64,000 nucleotides of DNA from Pseudogracilibacillus sp. (GTDB lineage Bacteria > Bacillota > Bacilli > Bacillales > Amphibacillaceae), in the NCBI GenBank assembly GCA_026169815.1, contig JAPFDT010000054.1:1-64000 (forward strand), given 5' to 3'. The notes under the pieces were generated by a model. That model saw only the letters and a program-made list of their open reading frames with translations. It ran no database searches and was not told the origin of the DNA. Made by a program: the position numbers and the translations under genes. Of this stretch, positions 17,444-25,980 are shown piece by piece (the first letter of the stretch is position 1; each line of letters opens with the position of its first letter).

Positions 17444-17761
17444 TTAACCTTTTTTCGCTGCTACTCTTTCATATTCGTTATATAAATCTATTAATGCCGA
17501 TTCTAATGTACTAGCTGCTTTTCCATAATAATGATCTCTTACATGTGCTAATAAATCTTGAATCCCATCTTGCAAACTATAACCGATTAATAATCTTTCA
17601 ATGAATTGTTGTGCATGAATCGTTGCTAATGTACAACTTGAAGAAACAATTACCCCATATTTCTTATCAATTTCTGCTGTAATAGTTAATGTTTCATACA
17701 TACTTTTTGCTGCCATTCCTGACGGTAATCTTGCATGCCCTGTAATAATCAATGTATTCAA
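17444..17761 (-). CDS. DUF3870 protein
   Basis: 105 residues from a TTG with GGAG 8 nt upstream. It begins NTLIITGHARLPSG and has the core IVSSSCTLATIHAQQFIERL, which matches the DUF3870 family; the conserved Cys lies in the central strand. Family members often sit next to catabolic dehydrogenases. Here it follows a saccharopine-dehydrogenase-like gene and an aldehyde dehydrogenase on the same strand, so a role as accessory factor or enzyme of that pathway is inferred. No activity is known. Confidence 0.75.
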   Translation of the reverse strand: MNTLIITGHARLPSGMAAKSMYETLTITAEIDKKYGVIVSSSCTLATIHAQQFIERLLIGYSLQDGIQDLLAHVRDHYYGKAASTLESALIDLYNEYERVAAKKG

Positions 17762-17813
17762 CTTTCTCGCTCCTTGTATGATGTTTATCGTATTCTATAT
17801 TTTTATAATTAAT

Positions 17814-18971
17814 TTATCGGCTGTTTGAGGCTTTTTCTTTAATGATGACGTCACGTTTTTCTAATTCTTTTATATAAACATCGCCTGGGACAATTTGTTC
17901 TGGAGGATATACACCGGTTTTGCTAATCGTTTTATTACCAATCATTTGTGCAACAATCGAGGCAGTATTAGCTGTTGCGCGTGCCATAGCTGTTACATTC
18001 GTAGCTGTATCTTTAAAGGTAATTAATTCATAAGTATAAGTTGTCGATTCATTATTTTTTGTACCAGATACTTGCACACGCAACAATACAACGTCTTTCT
18101 TATCCCCTAATGTAACGATTGGATCTAGCACTTTTAATAACACATTTCTCGGACTTACTTCTACCCCATCAAGCTCAACTGTTGTATCACGTTGTGTTAA
18201 TCCTAAATCAACTAATAATTGAAATTTCTCTGCATGACCAGGATAACGTATCGTTTTATAAGTTAGTGTTTCTAATTGTGGAAATGAAGTGGATAATGTT
18301 GATGTACCACCTGATGTAAAAAATGCTTCAAGTGGTCCAAATTGTTCGAAATATATTGTTTCAATACCTGATAATGATGGTACCATTACCGCCTCTCCTT
18401 GCTGAATCGTAAAAGAAGGGTCTGTGTAATGATCAAATAATCCTTCCATCGAAAATACATGATTGTAACCTAGTGGTGCTTCTGGTTCTGCTGGGATGCC
18501 TCCCACATACAATTTGATATCAATAACCGCATCTAACTTGCTCGCCCCGTAACCAGATAAGATATTAATCATTCCTGGAGCAACACCTAGATCCGGTATA
18601 ATCGTTACATTATTTTCCTTAGCTTCTTCAGTAAGTTGTAAAACCTCTGTCGTTATATTACCAATATGCCCACCTAGATCGACTACACTAACTCCGAGTT
18701 TTATACCCATTGTGGCAACTTGTTTATTAAATGTATAAAATAGCGCATTGACAACAACATCAAATTGCTTCATAAAATTTGCTAATTGTTTCTCGTTATT
18801 AGCATCTACTTCATAAGCGGTCATTTTCTCTGAAGAGAATTCATTACAAATTGCAGTAGCATCAGCTAAATCAATGTTTCCTAAACCTACTTTAGCTACT
18901 TGCTTACTTAAAACTAAATCTCGAGCAATTTCCTTTCCCATTAATCCTGCACCTAAGACACCTACCTTCAT
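17814..18971 (-). CDS. Saccharopine dehydrogenase-like oxidoreductase
   Basis: 385 residues. The N-terminal Rossmann fold starts [16 protein letters not shown] (GxGxxG) and binds NAD(P). The region DLGGHIGN and [18 protein letters not shown] (about 100-142) is typical of saccharopine dehydrogenase-type enzymes, which reduce or cleave imines at an amino-acid carbon. It lies 54 nt after an aldehyde dehydrogenase and before DUF3870, which suggests one catabolic operon. Lysine breakdown to aminoadipate semialdehyde and then aminoadipate would fit an SDH-plus-ALDH pair, but the substrate is not shown by the sequence. Confidence 0.8.
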   Translation of the reverse strand: MKVGVLGAGLMGKEIARDLVLSKQVAKVGLGNIDLADATAICNEFSSEKMTAYEVDANNEKQLANFMKQFDVVVNALFYTFNKQVATMGIKLGVSVVDLGGHIGNITTEVLQLTEEAKENNVTIIPDLGVAPGMINILSGYGASKLDAVIDIKLYVGGIPAEPEAPLGYNHVFSMEGLFDHYTDPSFTIQQGEAVMVPSLSGIETIYFEQFGPLEAFFTSGGTSTLSTSFPQLETLTYKTIRYPGHAEKFQLLVDLGLTQRDTTVELDGVEVSPRNVLLKVLDPIVTLGDKKDVVLLRVQVSGTKNNESTTYTYELITFKDTATNVTAMARATANTASIVAQMIGNKTISKTGVYPPEQIVPGDVYIKELEKRDVIIKEKASNSR

Positions 18972-19025
18972 CGCTATCAGCCCCTCACATTCGACTTTAC
19001 ACTAAAATCTTTCACTTAATACTAT

Positions 19026-20510
19026 TTATTCCGTATCAATTTGAGCACGCTGTAATTTCCCACTATAATCAACATAAACTGCTTTCCATTCTGTAAATAC
19101 ATCTAATGCTTGCACACCTGAGTCACGATGACCATTACCTGTTCCTTTTGTTCCACCGAATGGTAAATGAATTTCCGCACCTGTTGTACCTGCATTTACA
19201 TAGACAATTCCAGTATCTAAATCTCGTTGTGCTTTAAACACTTGATTAACATCATTCGTAAAAATGGAGCTAGATAACCCATAAGTTACACTATTGTTTG
19301 CTTCAATTGCTTCTTCAAATGATGCTACAGGTATGAGTGACACAACAGGACCAAATATTTCTTCTTGCGCAATTCGCATCTCAATTGATACGTCAGTAAA
19401 TAATGTCGGTGCAAAGTAAAAGCCACTTGCAAAGTCACCATCGACTAACTCATTTCCGCCTGCAAGTAATGTCGCACCTTCGTCTTTCCCGATTTCAATG
19501 TATTTTTTAATCTTTTCTAAACTTGCTTCATTAATAATCGGTCCAACTTTATTTTCTGACTCTAAGCCATTACCAATCGTTAATTTATTCATGTCAGTTA
19601 GCAGCTTCTCTTCTAATCTCTCTTTAACTTTTTCATGGACAATAACGCGACTACATGCCGTACAACGTTGACCACTCGTACCAAATGCACTCCAAAGAAT
19701 GCCTTCAACAGCTAAATCAATGTCAGCATCATCCATCACGATGACTGCATTTTTTCCACCTAATTCAAGCGATACTTTTTTAAGCTGTCTGCCACATTCT
19801 GCTGCAATGTGACTTCCTGTTTCATTTGATCCTGTAAAAGAAATAACACGAATATCTTGATGGTGTACCATCGCTTCTCCTACCGTACTCCCTGTACCGA
19901 ATACAACATTTACTACCCCTTTTGGCAGTCCAGCAGTTTCGAAAATTTTTGCTAATTCAAATGCCATTATTGGCGTTTCTGTCGCTGGTTTCCAAATAAC
20001 GGCATTTCCGGCAACAATTGCTGGAAACGACTTCCATGTAGCAATTGCAATCGGAAAATTCCACGGTGTTATAATACCTACAACTCCAACAGGGGCTCTT
20101 ACACTCATTGCAAATTTATCTTTTAATTCCGCATTTGTCGTTTGCCCAAACAATCTACGTCCTTCCCCTGCCATATAAAATGCCATATCAATACCTTCTT
20201 GAACTTCACCACGAGCTTCTTCTAACACTTTTCCATTTTCTAATGTTAATAATTGTGATAAATGTTCTTTCTTCTCTTTCATCAAACGACCAACTTCAAA
20301 TAACACTTCTGCGCGTTGTGGTGCTGGAACTAGCGCCCATTCTTTTTGAGCACGTTTTGCTTCACGAACTGCTACATCTACTTTGTCTTGATTCGCTAAA
20401 GGTACTGAAACGACAACTTCCTTCGTTGCAGGATTAATTACTTCAGTAAATTCATCTCCTTCTACCCACTCACCTGCAATATAATGCGATAACTGTTTCG
20501 TATCTAACAT
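19026..20510 (-). CDS. NAD(P)-dependent aldehyde dehydrogenase
   Basis: 494 residues, full length. Motifs in order: TPWNFPIAIATWK (about 147-159), FTGSNETG, the general-base Glu in LELGGKN, the catalytic Cys in GQRCTACSR (about 290) and the late EEIFGPV. It oxidises an aldehyde to an acid with NAD(P). It leads an operon with the saccharopine-dehydrogenase-like gene and DUF3870. AAAGGAGG precedes its ATG, and a near-perfect cre site lies 39 bp upstream, implying catabolite repression. The LGFGG-type C-terminal motif is LPFGGTKGTGNG, as in semialdehyde dehydrogenases. Confidence 0.9.
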   Translation of the reverse strand: MLDTKQLSHYIAGEWVEGDEFTEVINPATKEVVVSVPLANQDKVDVAVREAKRAQKEWALVPAPQRAEVLFEVGRLMKEKKEHLSQLLTLENGKVLEEARGEVQEGIDMAFYMAGEGRRLFGQTTNAELKDKFAMSVRAPVGVVGIITPWNFPIAIATWKSFPAIVAGNAVIWKPATETPIMAFELAKIFETAGLPKGVVNVVFGTGSTVGEAMVHHQDIRVISFTGSNETGSHIAAECGRQLKKVSLELGGKNAVIVMDDADIDLAVEGILWSAFGTSGQRCTACSRVIVHEKVKERLEEKLLTDMNKLTIGNGLESENKVGPIINEASLEKIKKYIEIGKDEGATLLAGGNELVDGDFASGFYFAPTLFTDVSIEMRIAQEEIFGPVVSLIPVASFEEAIEANNSVTYGLSSSIFTNDVNQVFKAQRDLDTGIVYVNAGTTGAEIHLPFGGTKGTGNGHRDSGVQALDVFTEWKAVYVDYSGKLQRAQIDTE

Positions 20511-20548
20511 AAAATAAAACCTCCTTTAGTTTATTTATATCAATTATT

Positions 20549-20562
20549 GTATGCGCTTTCAA
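20549..20562 (-). promoter_or_regulatory. CcpA cre site upstream of the aldehyde dehydrogenase
   Basis: On the minus strand TGAAAGCGCATACA fits the cre consensus TGWAANCGNTNWCA with one mismatch. It lies 39 bp upstream of the start codon, where CcpA would block transcription. Confidence 0.65.
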
Positions 20563-20666
20563 GTTGACTTATAAAAAAGTTTAACCGATTTCTTACTATA
20601 AATTATAACTGAACGATATTCCGAATTCAATCTAACATTGTCACAGTAAAAAATTATTTCAATCAA

Positions 20667-20876
20667 ATTGAAGCAATGTCATAATCGGATAATTAAATTA
20701 AAAACACAAATATTTATTATCGTAGGTGTTTAGTTTATGTAACTTAGTTTACTTGAATGGAAGCCGCCTGACTCCAGTGGGAAAAGCATGTTGGCTAGAA
20801 TGAAAGGAAACGGATTTACAATTAAACGTAAGGTTCGTGTTTGACATACTAAAATGAATGATGATATTGATTCGAT
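20667..20876 (+). repeat. MITE-like element, copy B (internally deleted)
   Basis: Degenerate ends ATTGAAGCAATGTCAT (20667-20682) and ATGATATTGATTCGAT (20861-20876) match the 16-bp terminal repeats of the copy at 43854-44172. Shared inner blocks include TTATGTAACTTAGTTTACTTGAATG-type and CGGATTTACAATTAAACGTA-type sequence. The central structured core (GAGTCCG to GTTGAGGCC) is missing, with a joint near GGGAAAAGCATG-TTGGCTAGAATG. It lies between the aldehyde dehydrogenase promoter and the small YtzI-like gene. Confidence 0.7.
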
Positions 20877-20899
20877 GCAAGAATATATGAGGCATAAAC

Positions 20900-20932
20900 T
20901 AACGCAAGCCATCATTACTATAGCTTGCGTTA
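20900..20932. terminator. Intrinsic terminator-like hairpin
   Basis: A perfect 10-bp stem TAACGCAAGC / GCTTGCGTTA with a 13-nt loop, followed on the plus strand by ATCTTTTT. It lies downstream of the minus-strand YtzI-like gene, although the better T-run is on the plus strand. Confidence 0.6.
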
Positions 20933-20977
20933 ATCTTTTTAGTTAAAATTACCTTTATATTTTATTGTCTTCATGCA

Positions 20978-21139
20978 TTACAACCTTTTTCCATTACCTG
21001 TAAACTCACGTACTTCATCGCCTTCTTCTAAAGGATCAATTGTATGCTTGAATGAATAACCTTTAGAAATTGTTAACAATGTTAATGCCAAAGTAGCTAC
21101 TGTTAATACTAAACCAATAACAAATGCTGAAACTAACAT
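20978..21139 (-). CDS. Small YtzI-like membrane protein
   Basis: 53 residues, too short for most gene callers. One N-terminal membrane helix (about 2-24, LVSAFVIGLVLTVATLALTL) is followed by SKGYSFKHTIDPLEEG and a charged tail. The GYSFKHTIDP segment resembles Bacillus YtzI-type small proteins. A strong GGGGGGAG site lies just before the ATG. It stands alone between two repeat elements, and its function is unknown. Confidence 0.75.
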   Translation of the reverse strand: MLVSAFVIGLVLTVATLALTLLTISKGYSFKHTIDPLEEGDEVREFTGNGKRL

Positions 21140-21213
21140 ATTAACTCCCCCCTTTATCTCTCATATGATACTCTGTTGCCGAGCTTTTTTATATTGATTT
21201 TATTATACCATTA

Positions 21214-21466
21214 AATCGAATCAATTTCATATAACAATTAATTCAAATTCTTTTACTAGATTAATTCTATTATACCATTAAATCAAATGAATATTGCGGG
21301 AAAAGCATGAGTCCGAAAATTCTTTGTACAACAAGTTAGTGCTGTACAAAGAGTTGAGGCCATACCCGCTAAAAAGCAGGCGGCTGGAATGAAAGTAAAC
21401 GGATTTACCAGCAAACGTAAAGTGCCTGTTTTAAGATACTGAAATCAATTGTGAAATTGATTCATT
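21214..21466 (+). repeat. MITE-like element, copy C
   Basis: The left end AATCGAATCAATTTCAT starts at 21214, and the right end GTGAAATTGATTCATT finishes near 21466. The structured core is present: GCGGG (21296-21300) pairs with CCCGC (21365-21369) and CTTTGTACA (21322-21330) with TGTACAAAG (21343-21351), around GAGTCCGAAAATTC and GTTGAGGCC. The stretch upstream of the core is shortened compared with copy D. Its right end abuts the terminator of the cyd operon. Confidence 0.75.
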
Positions 21467-21471
21467 TATAT

Positions 21472-21518
21472 AAAAAAGCACAATTTACAGGATGCTTCTT
21501 CATCCTTGTAAATTGTGC
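21472..21518 (-). terminator. Intrinsic terminator of cydABCD
   Basis: A 17-bp stem GCACAATTTACAGGATG (21478-21494) with its complement at 21501-21518 (one bulge), followed on the minus strand by a run of six T. It lies just past the cydC stop. Confidence 0.92.
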
Positions 21519-21528
21519 AAGACACTTT

Positions 21529-23247
21529 TTACATATATCGATCCATATCATATAAAGCTTTGTAATAACTACTTGATGAGATCAAATCTTCATGAGAACC
21601 TTCTAAAGCTATTTTTCCTTCGTCTAAAAAGATTACTTTATCCATCATTTCTGCTCCGGCTAAGTGATGCGTCACCCAAATAATTGTCTTATCTTTTGCA
21701 GCTTGTAACATCGTTTCTAATAATGCTCGTTCTGTATCTGGGTCTAATCCTGTTGTCGGTTCGTCCATTAAAATAATTGGTGTTTCTTGTAATAAAACTC
21801 GGGCAAAAGCAATTCGTTGTCTTTCACCACCAGAAAACCGTTGTCCCATCTCATCCATTTGTGTATGAATACCATCTGGTAACGACTTAACTAAATCTAA
21901 CACTTGCGCTTGTTTCAGCACTATTTCAATTTCTTCATCTGTCGCATCTAATCGAGCCATACGTAAATTATTAGCAATGGTTGTGTGGAATAAATGCGCT
22001 TTTTGATTTAACACAGACACCATAGATCCTAAATATGCCCGCTCCATTTTAATTCCATTCATCGTAATTGTTCCAGTTATTGGTTCAATCATACCTGCTA
22101 ATAATTTTAATAAGGTAGATTTACCTGTACCGCTTTTTCCTAATACAGCAATTTTTTCGCTTTGTGAAACAGTGAATGACATCTGATCGATGACATGGCG
22201 GGCTGTTTGCTCATATTGATAACTAACATCGGTTAATTGCAATGTCATATTATGATTATCGAATGAAGGGATTAAAACATTATCCACTTTTTTTGTATCA
22301 TCCGCTTCAGATAATGACTCCATTCTTTCGATTGAATCTAAATATGTTGGAACCTCTTCTACTGCATCACTCACTGGTAATAACGCATCTGTAATTGAAA
22401 ACATCATCAAAACAAAAGCGGCAATTAATGTAGCTGTAATTGCATCTTCTCCAACTTGAAGATTTGTCCAATACATCATTAAGACGACGACAAGACCTAC
22501 GACAAATCGAGAAAACGCATCACGCATATGATGCCAACGATACACTTGTTTTTCCTGTTTCATTAAAGCCGCATTTTCTTCACTTATTGCTTGTTCTACT
22601 TCTTGTACACGTCCACTAACAACCCAATCTACTTGTCCAAACGCTGCATCTGTCATTTGCTGATACAAATTTTTACGTGTTTTTTTAATCGATAAGTGTT
22701 GTTTTTTCATCGTATAATACGACAAGATTGGAACGAGAAACACAATCACACCGAGGACAAATAACATTAATAACATAAAGACTGTGTCAAAAAAACCAAG
22801 TGTAAGAGCAAATAATGTATAGACTACAACACCTGTAATACTAGGAATAAGTGTCTTAATATAAAAGTCTTGTAGCTTCTCTATATCGTCTGATAACACA
22901 CTTAAAATGTCTCCTGTTTGAAAGCGACTTTGCAAAAAAACAGCTTGCGGTTCTAATATGTTGTAGAGTCGCTCGCGATATTTTGATAAAATTCGTAATA
23001 CAATATCGTGGCTGACAATTTTTTCTAAATAAGGAAATACTGCTTGCATAATACTAAAGGCGCGCACAGAAACAATTGGAACATAGACAACCATAATATT
23101 TTCCGGTCGCAACGAACTTTTTGAAATTAAATAACCAGATACAAATAATAACATTGCTCCAGAAAGAACACCGATAAATGCAAAGAAAACAGATAAAATC
23201 ATCCGACCTTTATATTGTTTCATATAAGGAATAATCCAACTATGCAT
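21529..23247 (-). CDS. cydC: Heterodimeric ABC exporter subunit CydC
   Basis: 572 residues from the ATG at 23247 (M-HSWIIPYMK), which overlaps the cydD stop (ATGCATAG) and has GAGGTGG 5 nt upstream. Six membrane helices (about 10-300) come before the ATPase: Walker A GKSGTGKST, signature FSGGERQR, Walker B IILMDEPTTGLD and switch VTHHLAG. CydDC exports thiols such as cysteine and glutathione or loads haem, and is needed to assemble cytochrome bd. It is the last gene of cydABCD. Confidence 0.93.
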   Translation of the reverse strand: MHSWIIPYMKQYKGRMILSVFFAFIGVLSGAMLLFVSGYLISKSSLRPENIMVVYVPIVSVRAFSIMQAVFPYLEKIVSHDIVLRILSKYRERLYNILEPQAVFLQSRFQTGDILSVLSDDIEKLQDFYIKTLIPSITGVVVYTLFALTLGFFDTVFMLLMLFVLGVIVFLVPILSYYTMKKQHLSIKKTRKNLYQQMTDAAFGQVDWVVSGRVQEVEQAISEENAALMKQEKQVYRWHHMRDAFSRFVVGLVVVLMMYWTNLQVGEDAITATLIAAFVLMMFSITDALLPVSDAVEEVPTYLDSIERMESLSEADDTKKVDNVLIPSFDNHNMTLQLTDVSYQYEQTARHVIDQMSFTVSQSEKIAVLGKSGTGKSTLLKLLAGMIEPITGTITMNGIKMERAYLGSMVSVLNQKAHLFHTTIANNLRMARLDATDEEIEIVLKQAQVLDLVKSLPDGIHTQMDEMGQRFSGGERQRIAFARVLLQETPIILMDEPTTGLDPDTERALLETMLQAAKDKTIIWVTHHLAGAEMMDKVIFLDEGKIALEGSHEDLISSSSYYKALYDMDRYM

Positions 23248-24967
23248 CACGACCACCTCGTTTCGCTTGTGCTATTTGTCGATTTGCTTGGGTTCTTTCC
23301 CTAAACTCTTCATATCTACCTTCTTCAATTAACTCACCTTGAGAAAATTGATAAATATAATCCATATCTTGTAACCAATGGAGGCGATGTGTCGCTAAAA
23401 ACACACATTTAGCCGAAAATAAGCGTAATACTAATTGTTTTACTTCATATTCGGTTTCAATATCTAAGTGAGCGGTAGGTTCATCTAATAAAATAATTTG
23501 TTTATCACTTAATAAGGCACGTGCAATAGCAACACGTTGTTCTTGCCCTCCACTTAGTGTACGGCCACCTTCGCCAATTTTTTCATGAATACCTTTTGGT
23601 AAATCAGTTACAAAATCTCGTAAGCCTATTTGTGAAACGATTTCTTCTACTGCTTCGTCTGTTGCATTAGGTTGATAAAAACGAATATTATCTGCTAATG
23701 TGAGTGGAAATATATACGGATGTTGAGGAATATATGCAATTTGATCAAACCAAGACGAATCATGTAAACTGTTCATTGTTTCATTCTTAACTTTTATCGA
23801 ACCACTCGAAGGCTTAATTCTTCCTGCAAGCACTTGTAACAATGTAGTTTTTCCAGCTCCGCTTGTTCCAATAATTGCATTAAATCCATGTTTTGCAGTG
23901 AAATTAATTTTATTTAACAACGTTTTTTCCTCTACTTGAACAGTAACATTTGAAAAAGTCAGTTCATCTTTCTCTGTCCATTGTGAGATTTGTGCTGCTG
24001 TTGTGGCAACTGGCGTCTCTTGATTAATGAAAGAATCAATTTCCTGCATAGCAATTTGTCCATCTAATGTTGCGTGATAGTCTTTTCCTACTTGCTTAAT
24101 GGGAGAAAAATATTCTGGTGCTAAAATTAATATAGTTAAAGCTGGCAACAAGACAACCGTTCCATCAATTAATCTTAAGCCTAATCCTACAGCAACGAAA
24201 GCGATAGATAAACTCGTGAAAAAATCTAATGCAAATGAAGATAAAAACGCAATTCGTAATGTTTTCATCGTTGCCTCACGATAATCTTCGCTCACTCTAC
24301 TAATTTGTTTGCCGTGCGCTTTACTTTTTCCAATATAAGCTAATGTTTCTAATCCACGTAAAGAATCAATAAAATGATTGGATAAACGTTTATAAGTTAC
24401 ATATTGTTTATCCGCCATTTTCTCTGCAGCAACACCGAGCAAAATCATAAAAATGACAATGACAGGTATAGAACCAACTAAAATATATGCTGATTTTTTA
24501 TCAATGGTATAAACAAAAATGACAATCAGTGCTGGTAAGACAAATGATTTAATCATCCGAATTCCGATAATTTCTAAATACGTTTTTACATGATCGACGC
24601 CTTCCATTGCCATCGTCACTAAATGTCCTGTCCCCATCTTTTGTGTTACTGAAGAAGTTTGATGAAAATACGTGTGGAACACTTTTTCACGTAATTCTGT
24701 CGCTGTTTTCATCGCATATTTTTCAGCAAGAGCTGTTTGAATATGCGCTAGCAAATAACGGATAATAAATGCGACAAAAAAGAAGCCAATATCAGAAAAA
24801 ACTTCTCCGATTGGCGTTCTATCAAAAAGATTGGTGATCGCTCGAGCTAAATAATAAGCTTGAGCGATAATTGCAATGGATTCACCAATTATTATAAAGC
24901 TTAATAATGTATATAACTTACGAGACCCCGGATAACCCGGGAGTCCTTTTTGTCGTTTTTTAGTCAT
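23240..24967 (-). CDS. cydD: Heterodimeric ABC exporter subunit CydD
   Basis: 575 residues. A membrane domain with six helices (about 18-300) is followed by an ATPase domain with Walker A GTSGAGKTT, signature LSGGQEQR, Walker B IILLDEPTAHLD and switch ATHRLHW. It pairs with CydC. The ATG overlaps the cydB stop by one base (TAATG) and the gene ends inside the cydC start, so the four genes are translationally coupled. The sequence fits the thiol-reductant exporter CydD family. Confidence 0.93.
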   Translation of the reverse strand: MTKKRQKGLPGYPGSRKLYTLLSFIIIGESIAIIAQAYYLARAITNLFDRTPIGEVFSDIGFFFVAFIIRYLLAHIQTALAEKYAMKTATELREKVFHTYFHQTSSVTQKMGTGHLVTMAMEGVDHVKTYLEIIGIRMIKSFVLPALIVIFVYTIDKKSAYILVGSIPVIVIFMILLGVAAEKMADKQYVTYKRLSNHFIDSLRGLETLAYIGKSKAHGKQISRVSEDYREATMKTLRIAFLSSFALDFFTSLSIAFVAVGLGLRLIDGTVVLLPALTILILAPEYFSPIKQVGKDYHATLDGQIAMQEIDSFINQETPVATTAAQISQWTEKDELTFSNVTVQVEEKTLLNKINFTAKHGFNAIIGTSGAGKTTLLQVLAGRIKPSSGSIKVKNETMNSLHDSSWFDQIAYIPQHPYIFPLTLADNIRFYQPNATDEAVEEIVSQIGLRDFVTDLPKGIHEKIGEGGRTLSGGQEQRVAIARALLSDKQIILLDEPTAHLDIETEYEVKQLVLRLFSAKCVFLATHRLHWLQDMDYIYQFSQGELIEEGRYEEFRERTQANRQIAQAKRGGRDA

Positions 24968-25980
24968 TAATATTCCAACTCATCATCTTTTTTAAGTCGC
25001 TTACGGAAAATATAATAACTCCATGCTTGATATCCTAATACGAACGGTAGTAAAACGATAGAGAATATCGACATTACTTTCAATGTGTAACTACCTGAAG
25101 CTGCATTATATACGGTTAAACTGTAAGCTTCTGAAATTGAACTAATCATTACACGGGGGAACATACCGATAAAGATACTTCCTGTTAATAAAATCATCGT
25201 AACTGTCGTTAAAATAAACGCGTTAATGTCTAACTTTTGTGTATTATACAAGTTAGCAAAAAGTAAAGCAACCCATGCTAAGATTGGGATTACCATAAAT
25301 GTTTGCCCATGATACGTAAACACGTCTGATACAATATATCCTACAACAATAAACGCTAAAAACAAAATGATTGTAATAGGTGTAATTTTTCGAGCAACAT
25401 TACGTGCTCGTTCTTGTAATTTACCAGTCGTTCGAATCGTTATAAATTGCAAGCCGTGCGTAATCGTTAATAGCAGGAACATAACCCCACCTAATAAAGC
25501 AAATGGGTGTAGGAATTGTACAAAGCCACTAGCCATTTCCATATCTTTATTAATTGGCATTCCTACCATAAAGTTCGCTAACACGACTCCCCATAATAGT
25601 GGAGGTAACGCACTTCCTATTACTAATGACCAATCCCAGAATCCTCGCCAATTACTACTATCTAATTGACTTCTAAACTGTAAGGCTACTCCCCGCGTAA
25701 TTAAGGCGAGTAACATAAAGACGAGCGGAATGTAAAAACCACTAAACATCGTCGCATACCAATGTGGGAATGCAGCAAACATTGCTCCCCCCGCAGTGAT
25801 TAACCATACTTCGTTAGCATCCCAGAAAGGGCCAATTGTATTAATATAAACACGTTTCTCTGCATCATCTTTACCTAAAAAGCGTGCGACAGTTCCTACC
25901 CCAAAGTCGAAACCTTCCAATACAAAGAAACCAACAAATAAAACTGTAATTAATAGAAACCAAAATTCATTAAGAGACAA
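24967..25980 (-). CDS. cydB: Cytochrome bd ubiquinol/menaquinol oxidase subunit II
   Basis: 337 residues from the TTG at 25980 (M-SLNEFWFLL), with GAGGTG 6 nt upstream; this matches the usual CydB start and length. ATG codons further upstream lie inside cydA without a ribosome binding site. About eight membrane helices are present, with landmarks LEGFDFGVG near the N-terminus and GPFWDANEVWLITAGGAMFAAFP. With CydA it forms the high-affinity terminal oxidase used at low oxygen. The TTG codon lies 11 nt inside the end of cydA. Confidence 0.92.
   Translation of the reverse strand: MSLNEFWFLLITVLFVGFFVLEGFDFGVGTVARFLGKDDAEKRVYINTIGPFWDANEVWLITAGGAMFAAFPHWYATMFSGFYIPLVFMLLALITRGVALQFRSQLDSSNWRGFWDWSLVIGSALPPLLWGVVLANFMVGMPINKDMEMASGFVQFLHPFALLGGVMFLLLTITHGLQFITIRTTGKLQERARNVARKITPITIILFLAFIVVGYIVSDVFTYHGQTFMVIPILAWVALLFANLYNTQKLDINAFILTTVTMILLTGSIFIGMFPRVMISSISEAYSLTVYNAASGSYTLKVMSIFSIVLLPFVLGYQAWSYYIFRKRLKKDDELEY

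Noticed and set aside
20730-20915. Open frame on the minus strand over element copy B
   Set aside because: It overlaps a non-coding repeat and has no ribosome binding site.
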